Assembly (NCBI RefSeq): GCF_019443505.1
Contig: NZ_CP080377.1
Location: 6,014,001 to 6,078,000 of the forward strand
Direction of reading: 5' to 3'
Length of the DNA stretch: 64,000 bases
Origin: Janthinobacterium sp. PAMC25594
Lineage (GTDB): Bacteria > Pseudomonadota > Gammaproteobacteria > Burkholderiales > Burkholderiaceae_D
Part shown: piece by piece, positions 28,922 to 37,987 of the stretch
Layout: the number at the start of each line of letters is the position of its first letter
How positions within the stretch are numbered: the stretch's first letter is position 1
Position numbers and translations under genes: made by a program
Notes under the pieces: generated by a model
What the model was told of the DNA's origin: nothing
The model's input: only the letters and a program-made list of their open reading frames with translations
Databases searched by the model: none

Positions 28922-30091
28922 ATGAAAATCGTCGAGATCCGCGAAAAGACCATCCCCATCTCTTCCCCCATCCGCAACGCCTACATCGATTTCACGAAGA
29001 TGACCTTGAGCCTGGTGGCCGTCGTCACGGACGTGATGCGCGACGGCAAGCCCGTCGTCGGCTACGGCTTCAATTCGAACGGCCGCTACGGCCAGGGCAT
29101 GCTGATGCGCGAGCGCTTCATCCCCCGCATCCTCGACGCAGATCCCGCTTCGCTCGTCACGGACGACGGCGCCAATCTCGATCCGCACAAGGTGTGGGAT
29201 TGCATGTACACCAATGAAAAGCCGGGCGGCCACGGCGAACGCTCGGTGGCCATCGGCACCATCGACATGGCCATCTGGGATGCCGTGGCGAAGATCGAGA
29301 ACAAACCGCTGTTCCAGCTGCTGGCCGAGCGCCACGGCACGGGCGTGCCCGACAAAAAAGTCTTCGTGTATGCGGCGGGCGGCTATTACTACCCGGGCCA
29401 GAGCCTGTCCGCCCTGCAGGACGAGATGCGCAGCTATGTCGACCGCGGCTACACGGTGGTCAAGAAAAAGATCGGCGGCGCCTCGCTCGATGAAGACTTG
29501 CGCCGCATCGACGCCATCATGGAGGTGCTGCAGGATGGGCAGAAGCTGTGCGTGGACGCCAACGGCCGCTTCGATCTCGATACCTCGATCGCCTACGCCA
29601 AGGCGCTGCGCCAGTACGATCTGTTCTGGTATGAAGAGGCGGGCGATCCGCTCGACTTCGAGCTGCAAGCGACCTTGCGCAGCTATTACGACAAGCCCAT
29701 GGCGACGGGCGAGAACCTGTTTTCCATGCAGGATGCGCGCAACCTGATCCGCTACGGCGGCATGCGCGCCGACCGCGACTGGCTGCAGTTCGACTGCGCC
29801 CTCAGCTACGGCCTGGTGGAATACCTGCGCACCTTGGACATGCTGCACCAGCACGGCTGGTCGCGCAGCCGCTGCATCCCGCACGGCGGTCATCAGATGT
29901 CCTTGAATATCGCGGCGGGCCTGGGCCTGGGCGGCAATGAATCGTATCCTGATTTATTCCAGCCGTTCGGCGGTTTCCCCGATGGCGTGCGCGTGGAAAA
30001 CGGCCACATCACGATGCCGGACCTGGTCGGCATCGGCTTCGAGGGCAAGGCGAACCTGTATGCGGAAATGCGTGCGCTGAGCGGGCAATGA
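28922..30091 (+). CDS. tarD: D(-)-tartrate dehydratase, enolase superfamily
   Basis: 389 residues of the mandelate racemase subgroup. It matches the Bradyrhizobium D-tartrate dehydratase closely through segments such as ISSPIRNAYIDFTKM, GYGFNSNGRYGQG, NEKPGGHGERSVA and IPHGGHQMSLNIA. The KxK catalytic lysine region is VVKKKIGG (K181-K183), a metal aspartate lies in CVDANGRF, and the histidine base is in IPHGGHQ. Product would be oxaloacetate. ATG 28922 has AGGAG upstream. The divergent LysR gene supports inducible sugar-acid use. Confidence 0.9.
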   Translation: MKIVEIREKTIPISSPIRNAYIDFTKMTLSLVAVVTDVMRDGKPVVGYGFNSNGRYGQGMLMRERFIPRILDADPASLVTDDGANLDPHKVWDCMYTNEKPGGHGERSVAIGTIDMAIWDAVAKIENKPLFQLLAERHGTGVPDKKVFVYAAGGYYYPGQSLSALQDEMRSYVDRGYTVVKKKIGGASLDEDLRRIDAIMEVLQDGQKLCVDANGRFDLDTSIAYAKALRQYDLFWYEEAGDPLDFELQATLRSYYDKPMATGENLFSMQDARNLIRYGGMRADRDWLQFDCALSYGLVEYLRTLDMLHQHGWSRSRCIPHGGHQMSLNIAAGLGLGGNESYPDLFQPFGGFPDGVRVENGHITMPDLVGIGFEGKANLYAEMRALSGQ

Positions 30092-30093
30092 CT

Positions 30094-30450
30094 TTACTCG
30101 CTGCGCTGCCAGAAGCGCAGCCGGTTGCCGAACGGGTCCGCCACTTCCAGGATGCGGCCCCAGTCCTCGTCGCGGATGCCGGGTCGCGCATACGGGTAAT
30201 CCTTGGCCTGCAGCTCCGCGTGCAGGGCGGCGATGTCATCGACGGGGATCAGCAGCGCCGACCCCGGCGTGGCGTCGCCGTGGTGCTCGGACAGGTGCAG
30301 CACGAGTTCGCCCCGCGTCACCTGCAGGTACAGCGGCGCCGTGGACTCGAAGCGATGTTCCCAGTCCAGGGTAAAGCCGAGGAAACCGAGGTAAAACTCG
30401 CGCGCCTTGGCTTCGGAAAAGCTGCGCAGGATGGGAATGGGAGCATGCAT
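30094..30450 (-). CDS. VOC-family protein (bleomycin-resistance type)
   Basis: 118 residues from MHAPIPILRSFS; the frame is open 105 bp further, but that extension is non-family sequence. SEAKAREFYLGFLGF and the closing VADPFGNRLRFWQR are typical of the bleomycin-resistance/glyoxalase fold. Glutamates E93 and E102-like positions could bind metal. It is convergent with tarD, with two bases between stops. Substrate unknown. Confidence 0.85.
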   Translation of the reverse strand: MHAPIPILRSFSEAKAREFYLGFLGFTLDWEHRFESTAPLYLQVTRGELVLHLSEHHGDATPGSALLIPVDDIAALHAELQAKDYPYARPGIRDEDWGRILEVADPFGNRLRFWQRSE

Positions 30451-30491
30451 GGCGGCGCTTTCAACATGGTGGCGATGCCGCCATTCTAGCC

Positions 30492-31217
30492 TCAGGCCGG
30501 CGCCTGGCGTTTGATCTGCGCGGCGGAACTGATCTTCTCCCAGCGGAACAGCCACATGATGGCAAGCTTGGTCGTGGCGCTGACGCTGGCTAGCAGCAGC
30601 AATGGCCAGCCTGTTTTCAGCCCCATGACACAGGCAAAGAAGATGGTGCTGACATCCATCGCCAGGATGAACTGGCTCATCTTCAGCGACACGGCGCCCG
30701 TCTTGCCCGAGCGCCAGATCAAGCGGATCTGGTGCGCATAGCCCTGCGCCAGCAGCACGGTGACGGTGACGATCAGGCTTTGCGAGATCACGCGCTTTTC
30801 ATCGCTGAAGGTGGGGCCAAAGGCCAGCCCCGCCACACCCGCGCACAGCAGCAGAGCGCAGGCCAGCAGCGCATTGCGCGATGCCAGGCTGCGGCGGTCT
30901 CGGTCGATTTCATACAGGATGGCCAGCGCGATCAAGGACGCGAGCAAGCGGGGCCAGACGATGTAATGGTTGAACGGCGTGATCGAATAGCCGTACACAA
31001 AGAACGCGCAATACGCGAGGAAGCTGACGCTGAACTGGTTGAGCGACAGGATGTTCGTCGTCTGGCCGGCACCGATGCCGGCATCGCGCTTGCGCCGCCA
31101 GATCTTTTGCAGCTGCGACCACAGGCCGTACAAGCTGACGACGATGAAAAGGGAGTTGAGGCTGCCGGCGAGGGCGTAGAGGGAAAGGGGCTGCAAGCTA
31201 TCTCCTGGAATGGCCAA
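30492..31217 (-). CDS. PQ-loop-like polytopic membrane protein
   Basis: 241 residues and about seven hydrophobic segments. Two similar motifs, LWSQLQKIWRRKRDAGIG near residue 33 and YAHQIRLIWRSGKTGAVSL near residue 165, look like the Q-basic-loop repeats of PQ-loop/SemiSWEET-type transporters, although the diagnostic proline is alanine or serine. No partner gene is evident. Called an uncharacterised membrane protein; the PQ-loop link is a suggestion. Confidence 0.6.
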   Translation of the reverse strand: MAIPGDSLQPLSLYALAGSLNSLFIVVSLYGLWSQLQKIWRRKRDAGIGAGQTTNILSLNQFSVSFLAYCAFFVYGYSITPFNHYIVWPRLLASLIALAILYEIDRDRRSLASRNALLACALLLCAGVAGLAFGPTFSDEKRVISQSLIVTVTVLLAQGYAHQIRLIWRSGKTGAVSLKMSQFILAMDVSTIFFACVMGLKTGWPLLLLASVSATTKLAIMWLFRWEKISSAAQIKRQAPA

Positions 31218-31379
31218 AGCATCGCTGTGGTAACAGGGCGCCTTGCCTATACAATTTATTTGGACAACATGCTCTCATGAAATAAATTGACAGGCAAGCA
31301 ATGCTTTTTCTGCCACAGCCTGTTACACCAGTACTTGCCAGGACGCACCTGTTCCAGCGCTTGCCCTTATAATCGGGGC

Positions 31380-32438
31380 ATGACTTTCTTATCACTGCGT
31401 GCCCGCTCCGTGCTGGCCACCCTCGGCAAAATGGCCGTTTCCCTGATTCTCCTGTTGACCGCACTGTGGGGCGCGCTGGCGCTGTGGTACCAGTTGTCCG
31501 GCGGCACGGCGGCGCAAGCCATCGGCGCGCTGCTGTGGGGCGCGCTGGGCGTGGCCAGCGTGGTGCTGTGGTGGACGCGCGGCGATGTGCGCGTGCTGCT
31601 GCCGTATGCGGCCGGTTTTGTCCTGCTGCTCCTGTGGTGGAGCCTGATCACGCCGAAGCAGCAGCGCGTGTGGGCCGACGACGTGGCGCGCAATGTCACG
31701 GGCAAGGTGGCGGGCAATCTCGTCACGCTGGACAATGTGCGCAATTTCGACTGGCGCAGCGACGACGATTACACGGTCAAGTGGGAGCGGCGCAGCTACG
31801 ACCTCGACGAGCTGCGCACGGTGGACACGGCGCTGTCGTACTGGACGGGGCCGTACATCGCGCACACCCTGATCTCGTTCGGCTTTGCCGACGGGCGATT
31901 TTTGACGTTTTCCATCGAGATCCGCAAGGAAAAGGGCGAGAGCTTTTCCACCATCGGCGGCTTTTTCAAGCATTTCGAAATGAGCCTGATCGCCGCCGAC
32001 GAGCGCGACATCCTGCGCGTGCGCACGAATGCGCGGGGCGAGGACATGTATCTGTACCGCGTGATGATGCCGAAAGCGGCCATGCGCTCGTTGTTCCTCG
32101 CCTATCTGGACGAGGCGCAGGCGCTGAAGGCCCAGCCGCAGTTCTACAACACGCTGACGGCCAACTGCACCACCATCGTCTTCGAGATGGTGCGCCGTAT
32201 CGTGCCGGGCCTGCCGTTCGACTACCGGCTGATGGCCTCGGGCTACCTGGACCGCTATCTGTTCGACGTCAAGGGCCTGGTGCCCGGCCAGAGCTTCCAG
32301 CAGCTGCGCGAGGGCGGCCATGTCACGGCGCGCGCGCGGGCGGCTAACGACGACGCGGACTTTTCGCACGCGATCCGGCGCGGCATGCCGGGCTACGATG
32401 AAGCGGGCTTTCCGGCGCTGCAAATGCCCAAGCAGTAG
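31380..32438 (+). CDS. DUF4105 membrane-anchored protein
   Basis: 352 residues from ATG 31380. Three N-terminal membrane segments (about residues 15-110) precede a soluble DUF4105 domain with RNFDWRSDDDYTVKWERRSYDLDELRTVD, SFSTIGGFFKHFEMSLIAADERD and the cysteine in YNTLTANCTTIVFEMVRR. The conserved asparagine-cysteine and histidine pattern resembles an NlpC-type hydrolase site (inference). The domain faces the periplasm. The frame upstream of 31380 is open, but shows no membrane-protein-like or family sequence. Confidence 0.8.
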   Translation: MTFLSLRARSVLATLGKMAVSLILLLTALWGALALWYQLSGGTAAQAIGALLWGALGVASVVLWWTRGDVRVLLPYAAGFVLLLLWWSLITPKQQRVWADDVARNVTGKVAGNLVTLDNVRNFDWRSDDDYTVKWERRSYDLDELRTVDTALSYWTGPYIAHTLISFGFADGRFLTFSIEIRKEKGESFSTIGGFFKHFEMSLIAADERDILRVRTNARGEDMYLYRVMMPKAAMRSLFLAYLDEAQALKAQPQFYNTLTANCTTIVFEMVRRIVPGLPFDYRLMASGYLDRYLFDVKGLVPGQSFQQLREGGHVTARARAANDDADFSHAIRRGMPGYDEAGFPALQMPKQ

Positions 32439-32466
32439 CCGCCTGCTTTATACTGTCGCATATCCC

Positions 32467-32491
32467 GACCGGCCGCCTTTCGCGGCCGGTC
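32467..32491 (+). terminator. Hairpin after DUF4105 gene
   Basis: GACCGGCCGC and GCGGCCGGTC form a perfect 10-bp stem with a CTTTC loop. It is followed by TCACTTTAC, a weak T-tract. It separates the DUF4105 gene from the helicase and might also act as a leader structure for the latter. Confidence 0.55.
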
Positions 32492-32518
32492 TCACTTTAC
32501 GAATAAAGAAGGCCCGCT

Positions 32519-33781
32519 ATGCCATTTTCCTCACTGGGTCTGATTCCCGCCCTGGTCCGCGCCGTCGACAAGGCCGGCTATGCCGCGCCGACGGCCATCC
32601 AGGCGGCCGCCATTCCCGCCATCCTGCGCGGCAGCGACGTGCTGGGCGCGGCGCAGACGGGCTCCGGCAAGACGGCCGCCTACGCGCTGCCGCTGCTGCA
32701 GGCGCTGATGGCGCCCGCTTCCGGTCCGCGCCAGGTGCGCGCGCTGATCCTCGTGCCCACGCGCGAGCTGGCGGCGCAGGTGGGGCAGACGGTGCACGCG
32801 CTGGCCAAGCCGTTACCGATCAAACTGAAGATTTCCGTGCTGTTCGGCGGCGTCTCGATCAATCCGCAGATGATGGACTTGCGCGGCGGCGCCGATATCG
32901 TCGTCGCCACGCCGGGCCGCTTGCTGGACCTGGTGCGGCAAAACGCCGTGAAACTGGGCGGCGTGTCGCTGTGCGTGCTCGATGAAGCGGACCGTTTGCT
33001 CGACATGGGTTTTAGCGAAGAAATCAACGCCATCCTGGCGCTGCTGCCGGGCAAGCGGCAAAACCTGTTTTTCTCTGCCACCTTCCCCGACAGCGTGCAG
33101 GCGCTGGCCGACAGCCTGCTCCAGGAACCCGTGCGCATCGAAGTGGCGTCCGAACCGCAGGACAAGCCCGACATCGTGCAGCGCGCCATCACGGTCGACG
33201 TGCCGCGCCGCACGCAGCTGCTGCGCTACCTGATCCTGCAGCAGCAGTGGGACCGGGTGCTGGTGTTCGTCGCCACCAAGTATGCGGCCGAACATGTGGC
33301 CGACAAGCTGCAGCGCGCGGGCCTGCACGTGGGCGCCTTCCACGGCGAGTTCAGCCAGGGCACGCGCAGCCAGTTGCTGGCCGACTTCAAGGCGGGGCGC
33401 CTGCAGGTGCTGGTGGCCACCGACGTGGCCGCGCGCGGCATCGACATCGCCGGCTTGCCGGCCGTCGTCAACTACGACTTGCCCCGCTCGGCCGTCGACT
33501 ACACGCACCGCATCGGGCGCACGGGCCGCGCCGGCGAAAGCGGTACGGCCATCAGTTTCGTCACGGCCGATACGGAAGCGCATTTCCGCCTGATCGAAAA
33601 CCGCAACGACTTGCGCATCGTGCGCGAAGTGGTGGCCGGTTTCGAGCCGACGGAACTGCCCGCGCCCGTGCATCCCGTCACGGATACGCTGAACGGCGGC
33701 GTGAAGGGCGCGCGCAAAAGCAAAAAGGATAAATTGCGCGAAGCTGCTGCCATGGCTGCGAAGGCGGCCGGGGACAAATAA
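32519..33781 (+). CDS. DEAD-box RNA helicase, RhlE-like
   Basis: 420 residues with all core motifs: AQTGSGKT, PTRELA, TPGRLLD, VLDEADRLLDMGF, FSATFP, ARGIDI and HRIGRTGRAG. The C-terminal tail is short and lysine-rich (KSKKDKLREAAAMAAKAA), consistent with RNA binding. RhlE-type helicases help ribosome assembly and mRNA turnover, often in the cold. A second, longer paralogue lies at 56.6-58.0 kb. A hairpin follows the stop. Confidence 0.93.
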   Translation: MPFSSLGLIPALVRAVDKAGYAAPTAIQAAAIPAILRGSDVLGAAQTGSGKTAAYALPLLQALMAPASGPRQVRALILVPTRELAAQVGQTVHALAKPLPIKLKISVLFGGVSINPQMMDLRGGADIVVATPGRLLDLVRQNAVKLGGVSLCVLDEADRLLDMGFSEEINAILALLPGKRQNLFFSATFPDSVQALADSLLQEPVRIEVASEPQDKPDIVQRAITVDVPRRTQLLRYLILQQQWDRVLVFVATKYAAEHVADKLQRAGLHVGAFHGEFSQGTRSQLLADFKAGRLQVLVATDVAARGIDIAGLPAVVNYDLPRSAVDYTHRIGRTGRAGESGTAISFVTADTEAHFRLIENRNDLRIVREVVAGFEPTELPAPVHPVTDTLNGGVKGARKSKKDKLREAAAMAAKAAGDK

Positions 33782-33797
33782 ATCCGCCTTATGTGCG

Positions 33798-33820
33798 CTG
33801 GCCGTTTGAACGGCCAGGTT
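33798..33820 (+). terminator. Possible terminator after RhlE-like gene
   Basis: CTGGCCGTT at 33798-33806 and AACGGCCAG at 33809-33817 form a 7-9 bp stem with GTTTCCC following. The T-tract is short, so termination may be incomplete. Confidence 0.45.
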
Positions 33821-33862
33821 TCCCGGACTAAGATTGTGTTTCTATAAAGCAAGGGGATGGGG

Positions 33863-34327
33863 ATGCACATGACATTCATCACACGCGCGGTCGCTGTGGC
33901 TGGCGCGCTGGCGCTGGCCGGTTGCGCCGGCATGGGCGGGAACAATGGCACGAGCGGCATGCCGATGCCGGGCAAGACGCCGGCCGATGCCGCCGTGGCC
34001 GCCACCTGGTACAACCCGCCCAGCGAATTTCCCGGCATTTGCCTGACCCAGTTCAAGGATGGCAGCCTGCGTTTCGACGGCGGCTTCGCCTTCTTCAACC
34101 CGGGCCGCTGGGCGTATGATGCGGCCACGTCCGAACTGCGTTTGCAGCTGGCGCCGACGCCATCGTTGGCCCTGTCGCACGCGCAAACGGTGCTGCACAA
34201 GAATCTGCTGAGAGTCGAGGCGGCCACGAACACGCTGGTGTACGCCGTGAAGGCCGATACGCAAGCCATCGGCCTGGGCGGCTTTGTGTTTTACCGTGAC
34301 ACGCCTTGCCCGGCACGGCGCGGATAA
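33863..34327 (+). CDS. Small lipoprotein of unknown function
   Basis: 154 residues from ATG 33863, six bases after AAGGGG; ATGs at 33857 and 33869 are alternatives. The lipoprotein signal has a hydrophobic core AVAVAGALALAG and lipobox LAGC. The +2 glycine suggests outer-membrane sorting. The mature part begins with a flexible Gly/Asn/Pro linker, then a beta-rich domain (FPGICLTQFKDGSLRFDGG, GGFVFYRDTPCP) with two cysteines that could form a disulfide. I do not recognise the family. Confidence 0.75.
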   Translation: MHMTFITRAVAVAGALALAGCAGMGGNNGTSGMPMPGKTPADAAVAATWYNPPSEFPGICLTQFKDGSLRFDGGFAFFNPGRWAYDAATSELRLQLAPTPSLALSHAQTVLHKNLLRVEAATNTLVYAVKADTQAIGLGGFVFYRDTPCPARRG

Positions 34328-34465
34328 GTGCCGGATAAGTGTTATAACGGAATATTTAGTCGTATAATTTCAGCGCAAGCTGATTGCCGCGCAAGATGAT
34401 GCCGTGCGGCAGATTCCCGCTCCAGGCAAGCGTCCATATCGCCGTGGCGATGAGAGGATGGTCCG

Positions 34466-35332
34466 ATGGATTTGCACGACGAGCATGGTATGCCGGGTAC
34501 TGCGGTGCTGGCGGCGGACGCCGTACAGCAGCCTGCGGCGCAGCGGCGCACCTTGCTGCTGGTCGATGACGAGCCGAATATCCTCGCCTCCCTCAAGCGC
34601 CTGCTGCGGCGCGATGGCTACCATATCCTCACGGCCAACAGCGGCCAGGAAGGACTGGACGTGCTGGCCAGCCATGCGGTCGACGTGATTGTGTCGGACC
34701 AGCGCATGCCCGGCATGCTGGGCGCCGACTTCCTGCGCAAGGCCAAGCTGCTGTGTCCGCAAACCATCCGCATCATGTTGTCGGGCTATACCGAGCTGCA
34801 GGCCGTCACGGATGCCGTCAACGAGGGCGCCATCTTCAAGTTCCTCACCAAGCCCTGGGAAGACCATCAGCTGCGCGAGCATATCGCCGAAGCCTTTCGT
34901 CTGAAGGGCATCGACGACGACAATGTGCGCCTGAATGCGCAGCTGCGCGACGCCAACCAGGCGCTGGCGGCGGCGAATGCCGCCATGCAGGCGCTGGTGC
35001 ACCAGCAGCAGCACCAGATCAGCCGCGATGAAGTCAGCCTGGGCATCGCGCGCGAAGTACTGCAATTTCTGCCGCTGCCCGTGATCGGGCTCGACGACGA
35101 AGGCATGATCGCCTTCATCAACGCGGCGGCGGCCAATCTGTTCGAGCGGGGCGCGGCCCTGCTGGGCAACGAGGCGGCGCTGGTCTTGCCGCAACTGTTC
35201 GATGGGCAGGACACGCCCCGCCTGGCCGCCATCGACGGCCAGCCGTATGTCGTGGCAGTCCATCCCATGGGCTTGCATTCGCGCTCGCGCGGCAGCCTGG
35301 TCACCCTGAGTCGTCATGGAGCGGATACATGA
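34466..35332 (+). CDS. Response regulator with coiled coil and PAS-like domain
   Basis: 288 residues. Receiver domain about 30-145: LLLVDDEPNILASLKRLL, phospho-acceptor D78 in VSDQRMPG, LSGYTELQAV and lysine in KFLTKPW. A glutamine/alanine-rich coiled coil (155-185) leads to a PAS-like domain (PLPVIGLDDEGMIAFINAAAANLF). No DNA-binding domain is present, so output is protein-protein. The ribosome-binding site is GAGAGGA. First gene of a five-gene ATGA-overlapped signalling unit. Confidence 0.9.
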   Translation: MDLHDEHGMPGTAVLAADAVQQPAAQRRTLLLVDDEPNILASLKRLLRRDGYHILTANSGQEGLDVLASHAVDVIVSDQRMPGMLGADFLRKAKLLCPQTIRIMLSGYTELQAVTDAVNEGAIFKFLTKPWEDHQLREHIAEAFRLKGIDDDNVRLNAQLRDANQALAAANAAMQALVHQQQHQISRDEVSLGIAREVLQFLPLPVIGLDDEGMIAFINAAAANLFERGAALLGNEAALVLPQLFDGQDTPRLAAIDGQPYVVAVHPMGLHSRSRGSLVTLSRHGADT

Positions 35333-35673
35333 ATGCAAGCGTGAGTGAAAGCGGACGCGAGATTTCCATGGAGCAGGCGCAGGAAGGCATGGTGCTGGCG
35401 CAGGCCTTGAGCGACGCCAGCGGCGCCGTGCTGCTGGCCCAAGGCGCCACCCTGACGGCGGCCAGCCTGACGGCCTTGCGCAGGCGCAATGTGGAGCGCT
35501 GCCATGTCGTCATGGACGAGGCGCCGGACCCCGCCGCGCAGGCGCATGCCGAGCAGGAACGCTTGCGCCGCCTGGAACGGCTGGCCGTGCTGTTCCGCGC
35601 CACGCCGCCCGATTCCGCCGGGGCGGAACTGCTGGCGCTGCTGCAGCGCTACCGGCAAGGGGGCGCGGCATGA
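35329..35673 (+). CDS. Small DUF3391-like module protein
   Basis: 114 residues starting inside the stop of the preceding response regulator (ATGA). AQEGMVLAQALSDASGAVLLAQGATLTAASLTALRRRNV resembles the small domain found next to HD-GYP domains, where GM.L...L....G..LL..G..L is the pattern. The same pattern appears at the C-terminus of the receiver/HD-GYP protein four genes on. The rest is an alanine/arginine-rich helix. Probably a scaffold or regulatory partner in this unit. Confidence 0.65.
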   Translation: MNASVSESGREISMEQAQEGMVLAQALSDASGAVLLAQGATLTAASLTALRRRNVERCHVVMDEAPDPAAQAHAEQERLRRLERLAVLFRATPPDSAGAELLALLQRYRQGGAA

Positions 35674-36509
35674 CACGGCTCAGTTTTGAACATATCATCC
35701 GCCAGATACAGGAACTGCCTTCGCTGCCGGTGGTGGTGCTGGAGCTGCTGTCGAGCATGGACCAGGACGATACGGACGTGCATGTATTGGCGCAAAAGAT
35801 CGAGCTGGACCAGGCCCTGGCGGCAAAGACCTTGCGCATCGCCAACTCCTCGTTCTACGGCATGCAATCGAAGGTCACCAGCATTCCGCAAGCCGTTTCC
35901 GTGCTGGGCTTTCACAGCATCCGCACCGTCGTCACGGCCTGCGCCCTGACGGGCAGCTTCGCGCCCGTCAGCGGCGGTTTCGATTTCAAGGCGTTCTGGC
36001 GCCACTCGCTGGCCACGGCCATCGCCGCGCGCCTGCTGGCGCCGCACCTGCGCGTCAATCCCGAGACGGCGTTCACGGCCGGCCTGCTGCACGACCTGGG
36101 CACCCTGGTGCTGGTGACGCGCTTCCCGGCCGAGCACGCGCTCGTGCGCAGCTACCGCCAGGCGCATGACTGCCAGATGGTCGAGGCGGAACTGGCCGTC
36201 ATCGGCATCGATCACGCGCAAGTGGGCAGCGCCCTGGCCGCCTACTGGAAGTTCCCCGAGGCGATACAGCAGGCGGTGGCCGACCACCACGCCATCGACC
36301 GGCTGGAAGCGGGCGGCTTGCCGCTGGCCGTGCACCTGGCCAACGCCGTCGCCCTGGCGCTCGACCTGGCCGGCGTCGACGATGCGCTGGTGCCGGCCCT
36401 GTCGCCCACGGGCTGGCGCAGCGTCGCGCTGGACGAGCAAGCGTGGCTGGCGCTGCTGGGGCAAACGGAACACACCTTCGATGAAATGTCGCGGATCATG
36501 CTGGCATGA
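35670..36509 (+). CDS. HDOD-domain signalling protein
   Basis: 279 residues. The HDOD fold spans most of the protein: LPSLPVVVLELLSSM, LAAKTLRIANSSFYGM, SIPQAVSVLGFHSIRTVV, TAFTAGLLHDLGTLVL and a late ADHHAID. These domains are catalytically inactive HD relatives common beside histidine kinases and chemotaxis genes. The GLLHDLG sequence is retained but lacks the complete HD metal set. It overlaps both neighbours by ATGA. Confidence 0.9.
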   Translation: MTRLSFEHIIRQIQELPSLPVVVLELLSSMDQDDTDVHVLAQKIELDQALAAKTLRIANSSFYGMQSKVTSIPQAVSVLGFHSIRTVVTACALTGSFAPVSGGFDFKAFWRHSLATAIAARLLAPHLRVNPETAFTAGLLHDLGTLVLVTRFPAEHALVRSYRQAHDCQMVEAELAVIGIDHAQVGSALAAYWKFPEAIQQAVADHHAIDRLEAGGLPLAVHLANAVALALDLAGVDDALVPALSPTGWRSVALDEQAWLALLGQTEHTFDEMSRIMLA

Positions 36510-37987
36510 ACAAGAAAGAGGCCATGGAAACAGACGCAGGGCAGGCGCTGCCCGCCACGCCGGAACGCCGCCAGGGCGACACCATCGCGCTCTCGGCATT
36601 TTTCGATGGCCATCCCGTGGCCACCTTCGCCATCGACACGGACCATGTGGTGACGCACTGGAACAGCGCCTGTGAACAGTTGCTGGGCTTTACGGCCGCC
36701 GAGATGGTCGGCACGCGCGACTACTGGAAGGCGTTTTATCCGCAGCCGCGCGCCTGCCTGGCCGACCTGCTGGTGGCCGACGATATCGCGCTCGGTGAAA
36801 ATGACCTTTACCTTGGCAAGCTGAAGCGTTCACCAGTCATCCCCGGCGCCTTCGAGGCCGAGGATTTCTTTGCCGATATCGGCCCTGACGGCCACTGGCT
36901 GCATTTCACGGCGGCGCCCCTGCGCGACCGCCAGGGACGTCTGGTGGGCGCCATCGAAACGCTGCGCGACGTGAGCGAGCGGCGCCTGGCCGAACTGGCG
37001 CTGCGCAAGGCGCATGACAACCTGGAACACCTGGTGGCCAAGCGCACGGCCCAGCTGGCCGAAATGAACGAGCGCCTGGCCGACGATATCCGCCAGCGCC
37101 AGATCGCCGATCTCGAATTGCGCGAACGTAACCTGGCCCTGACGGAATTGAACAGCAAGCTGTCGCTGGCCCAGCAAAAGCTGCTGCAGTCGGAAAAGCT
37201 GGCCTCGATCGGCCAGCTGGCCGCCGGCGTGGCGCACGAGATCAACAATCCCATCGGCTATGTGTTTTCGAATGTCGGCACCTTGGAAGGCTACCTGGAT
37301 GACCTGTTCAGCATGCTCGACGCCTACGAGGAAGCCGAGCCGGCCGTCGCCGACGCCGTGGTGGCGGCGCGCCTGCGCGCGCTGCGCGAACAGATCGACC
37401 TGGACTTCCTGCGCACCGACATACCGATGCTGATGGGCGAGTCGAAGGAAGGCATTTCGCGCGTGCGCCGCATCGTGCAGGATCTGAAGGATTTTTCGCG
37501 CACGGATGCGCACCAGGAGTGGGTCTGGGCCGACCTGCGCCAGGGCATCGATACCACGCTCAATATCGTGAATAACGAGGTCAAGTACAAGGCCGACGTG
37601 GTGCGCGAATATGGCGACATTCCCGATATCGAATGCCAGCCTTCCGAACTGAACCAGGTGATCATGAACCTGGTCGTCAACGCGGCCCACGCCATGGGCG
37701 AGGTGCACGGACGCATCACCCTGCGCACGGGCAGCGACAACGCGGCGGAAGTGTGGATCGAGGTCGAGGACACGGGCGGCGGCATCGCGCCCGAACACCT
37801 GTCGCGCATCTTCGACCCGTTCTTTACCACCAAGGCCGTCGGCAAGGGCACGGGGCTGGGCCTGTCGCTGGCCTACACGACGGTGCAAAAACATCACGGC
37901 CGCATCGACGTGCGCAGCATCATCGGCCGCGGCACCACTTTCCGCATCACCTTGCCCGTGCGCCAGGCGCAGGCCGTGGCACCATGA
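36506..37987 (+). CDS. PAS-domain sensor histidine kinase
   Basis: 493 residues, no membrane segment, so cytoplasmic. PAS domain about 30-160 ([24 protein letters not shown]). A long coiled coil 165-230 ends [19 protein letters not shown], with phospho-acceptor H244. The HATPase domain has [10 protein letters not shown] (N box), EDTGGGI (G1), [20 protein letters not shown] (F/G2). The two receivers in the same unit are the obvious targets. Signal unknown. Confidence 0.93.
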   Translation: MNKKEAMETDAGQALPATPERRQGDTIALSAFFDGHPVATFAIDTDHVVTHWNSACEQLLGFTAAEMVGTRDYWKAFYPQPRACLADLLVADDIALGENDLYLGKLKRSPVIPGAFEAEDFFADIGPDGHWLHFTAAPLRDRQGRLVGAIETLRDVSERRLAELALRKAHDNLEHLVAKRTAQLAEMNERLADDIRQRQIADLELRERNLALTELNSKLSLAQQKLLQSEKLASIGQLAAGVAHEINNPIGYVFSNVGTLEGYLDDLFSMLDAYEEAEPAVADAVVAARLRALREQIDLDFLRTDIPMLMGESKEGISRVRRIVQDLKDFSRTDAHQEWVWADLRQGIDTTLNIVNNEVKYKADVVREYGDIPDIECQPSELNQVIMNLVVNAAHAMGEVHGRITLRTGSDNAAEVWIEVEDTGGGIAPEHLSRIFDPFFTTKAVGKGTGLGLSLAYTTVQKHHGRIDVRSIIGRGTTFRITLPVRQAQAVAP

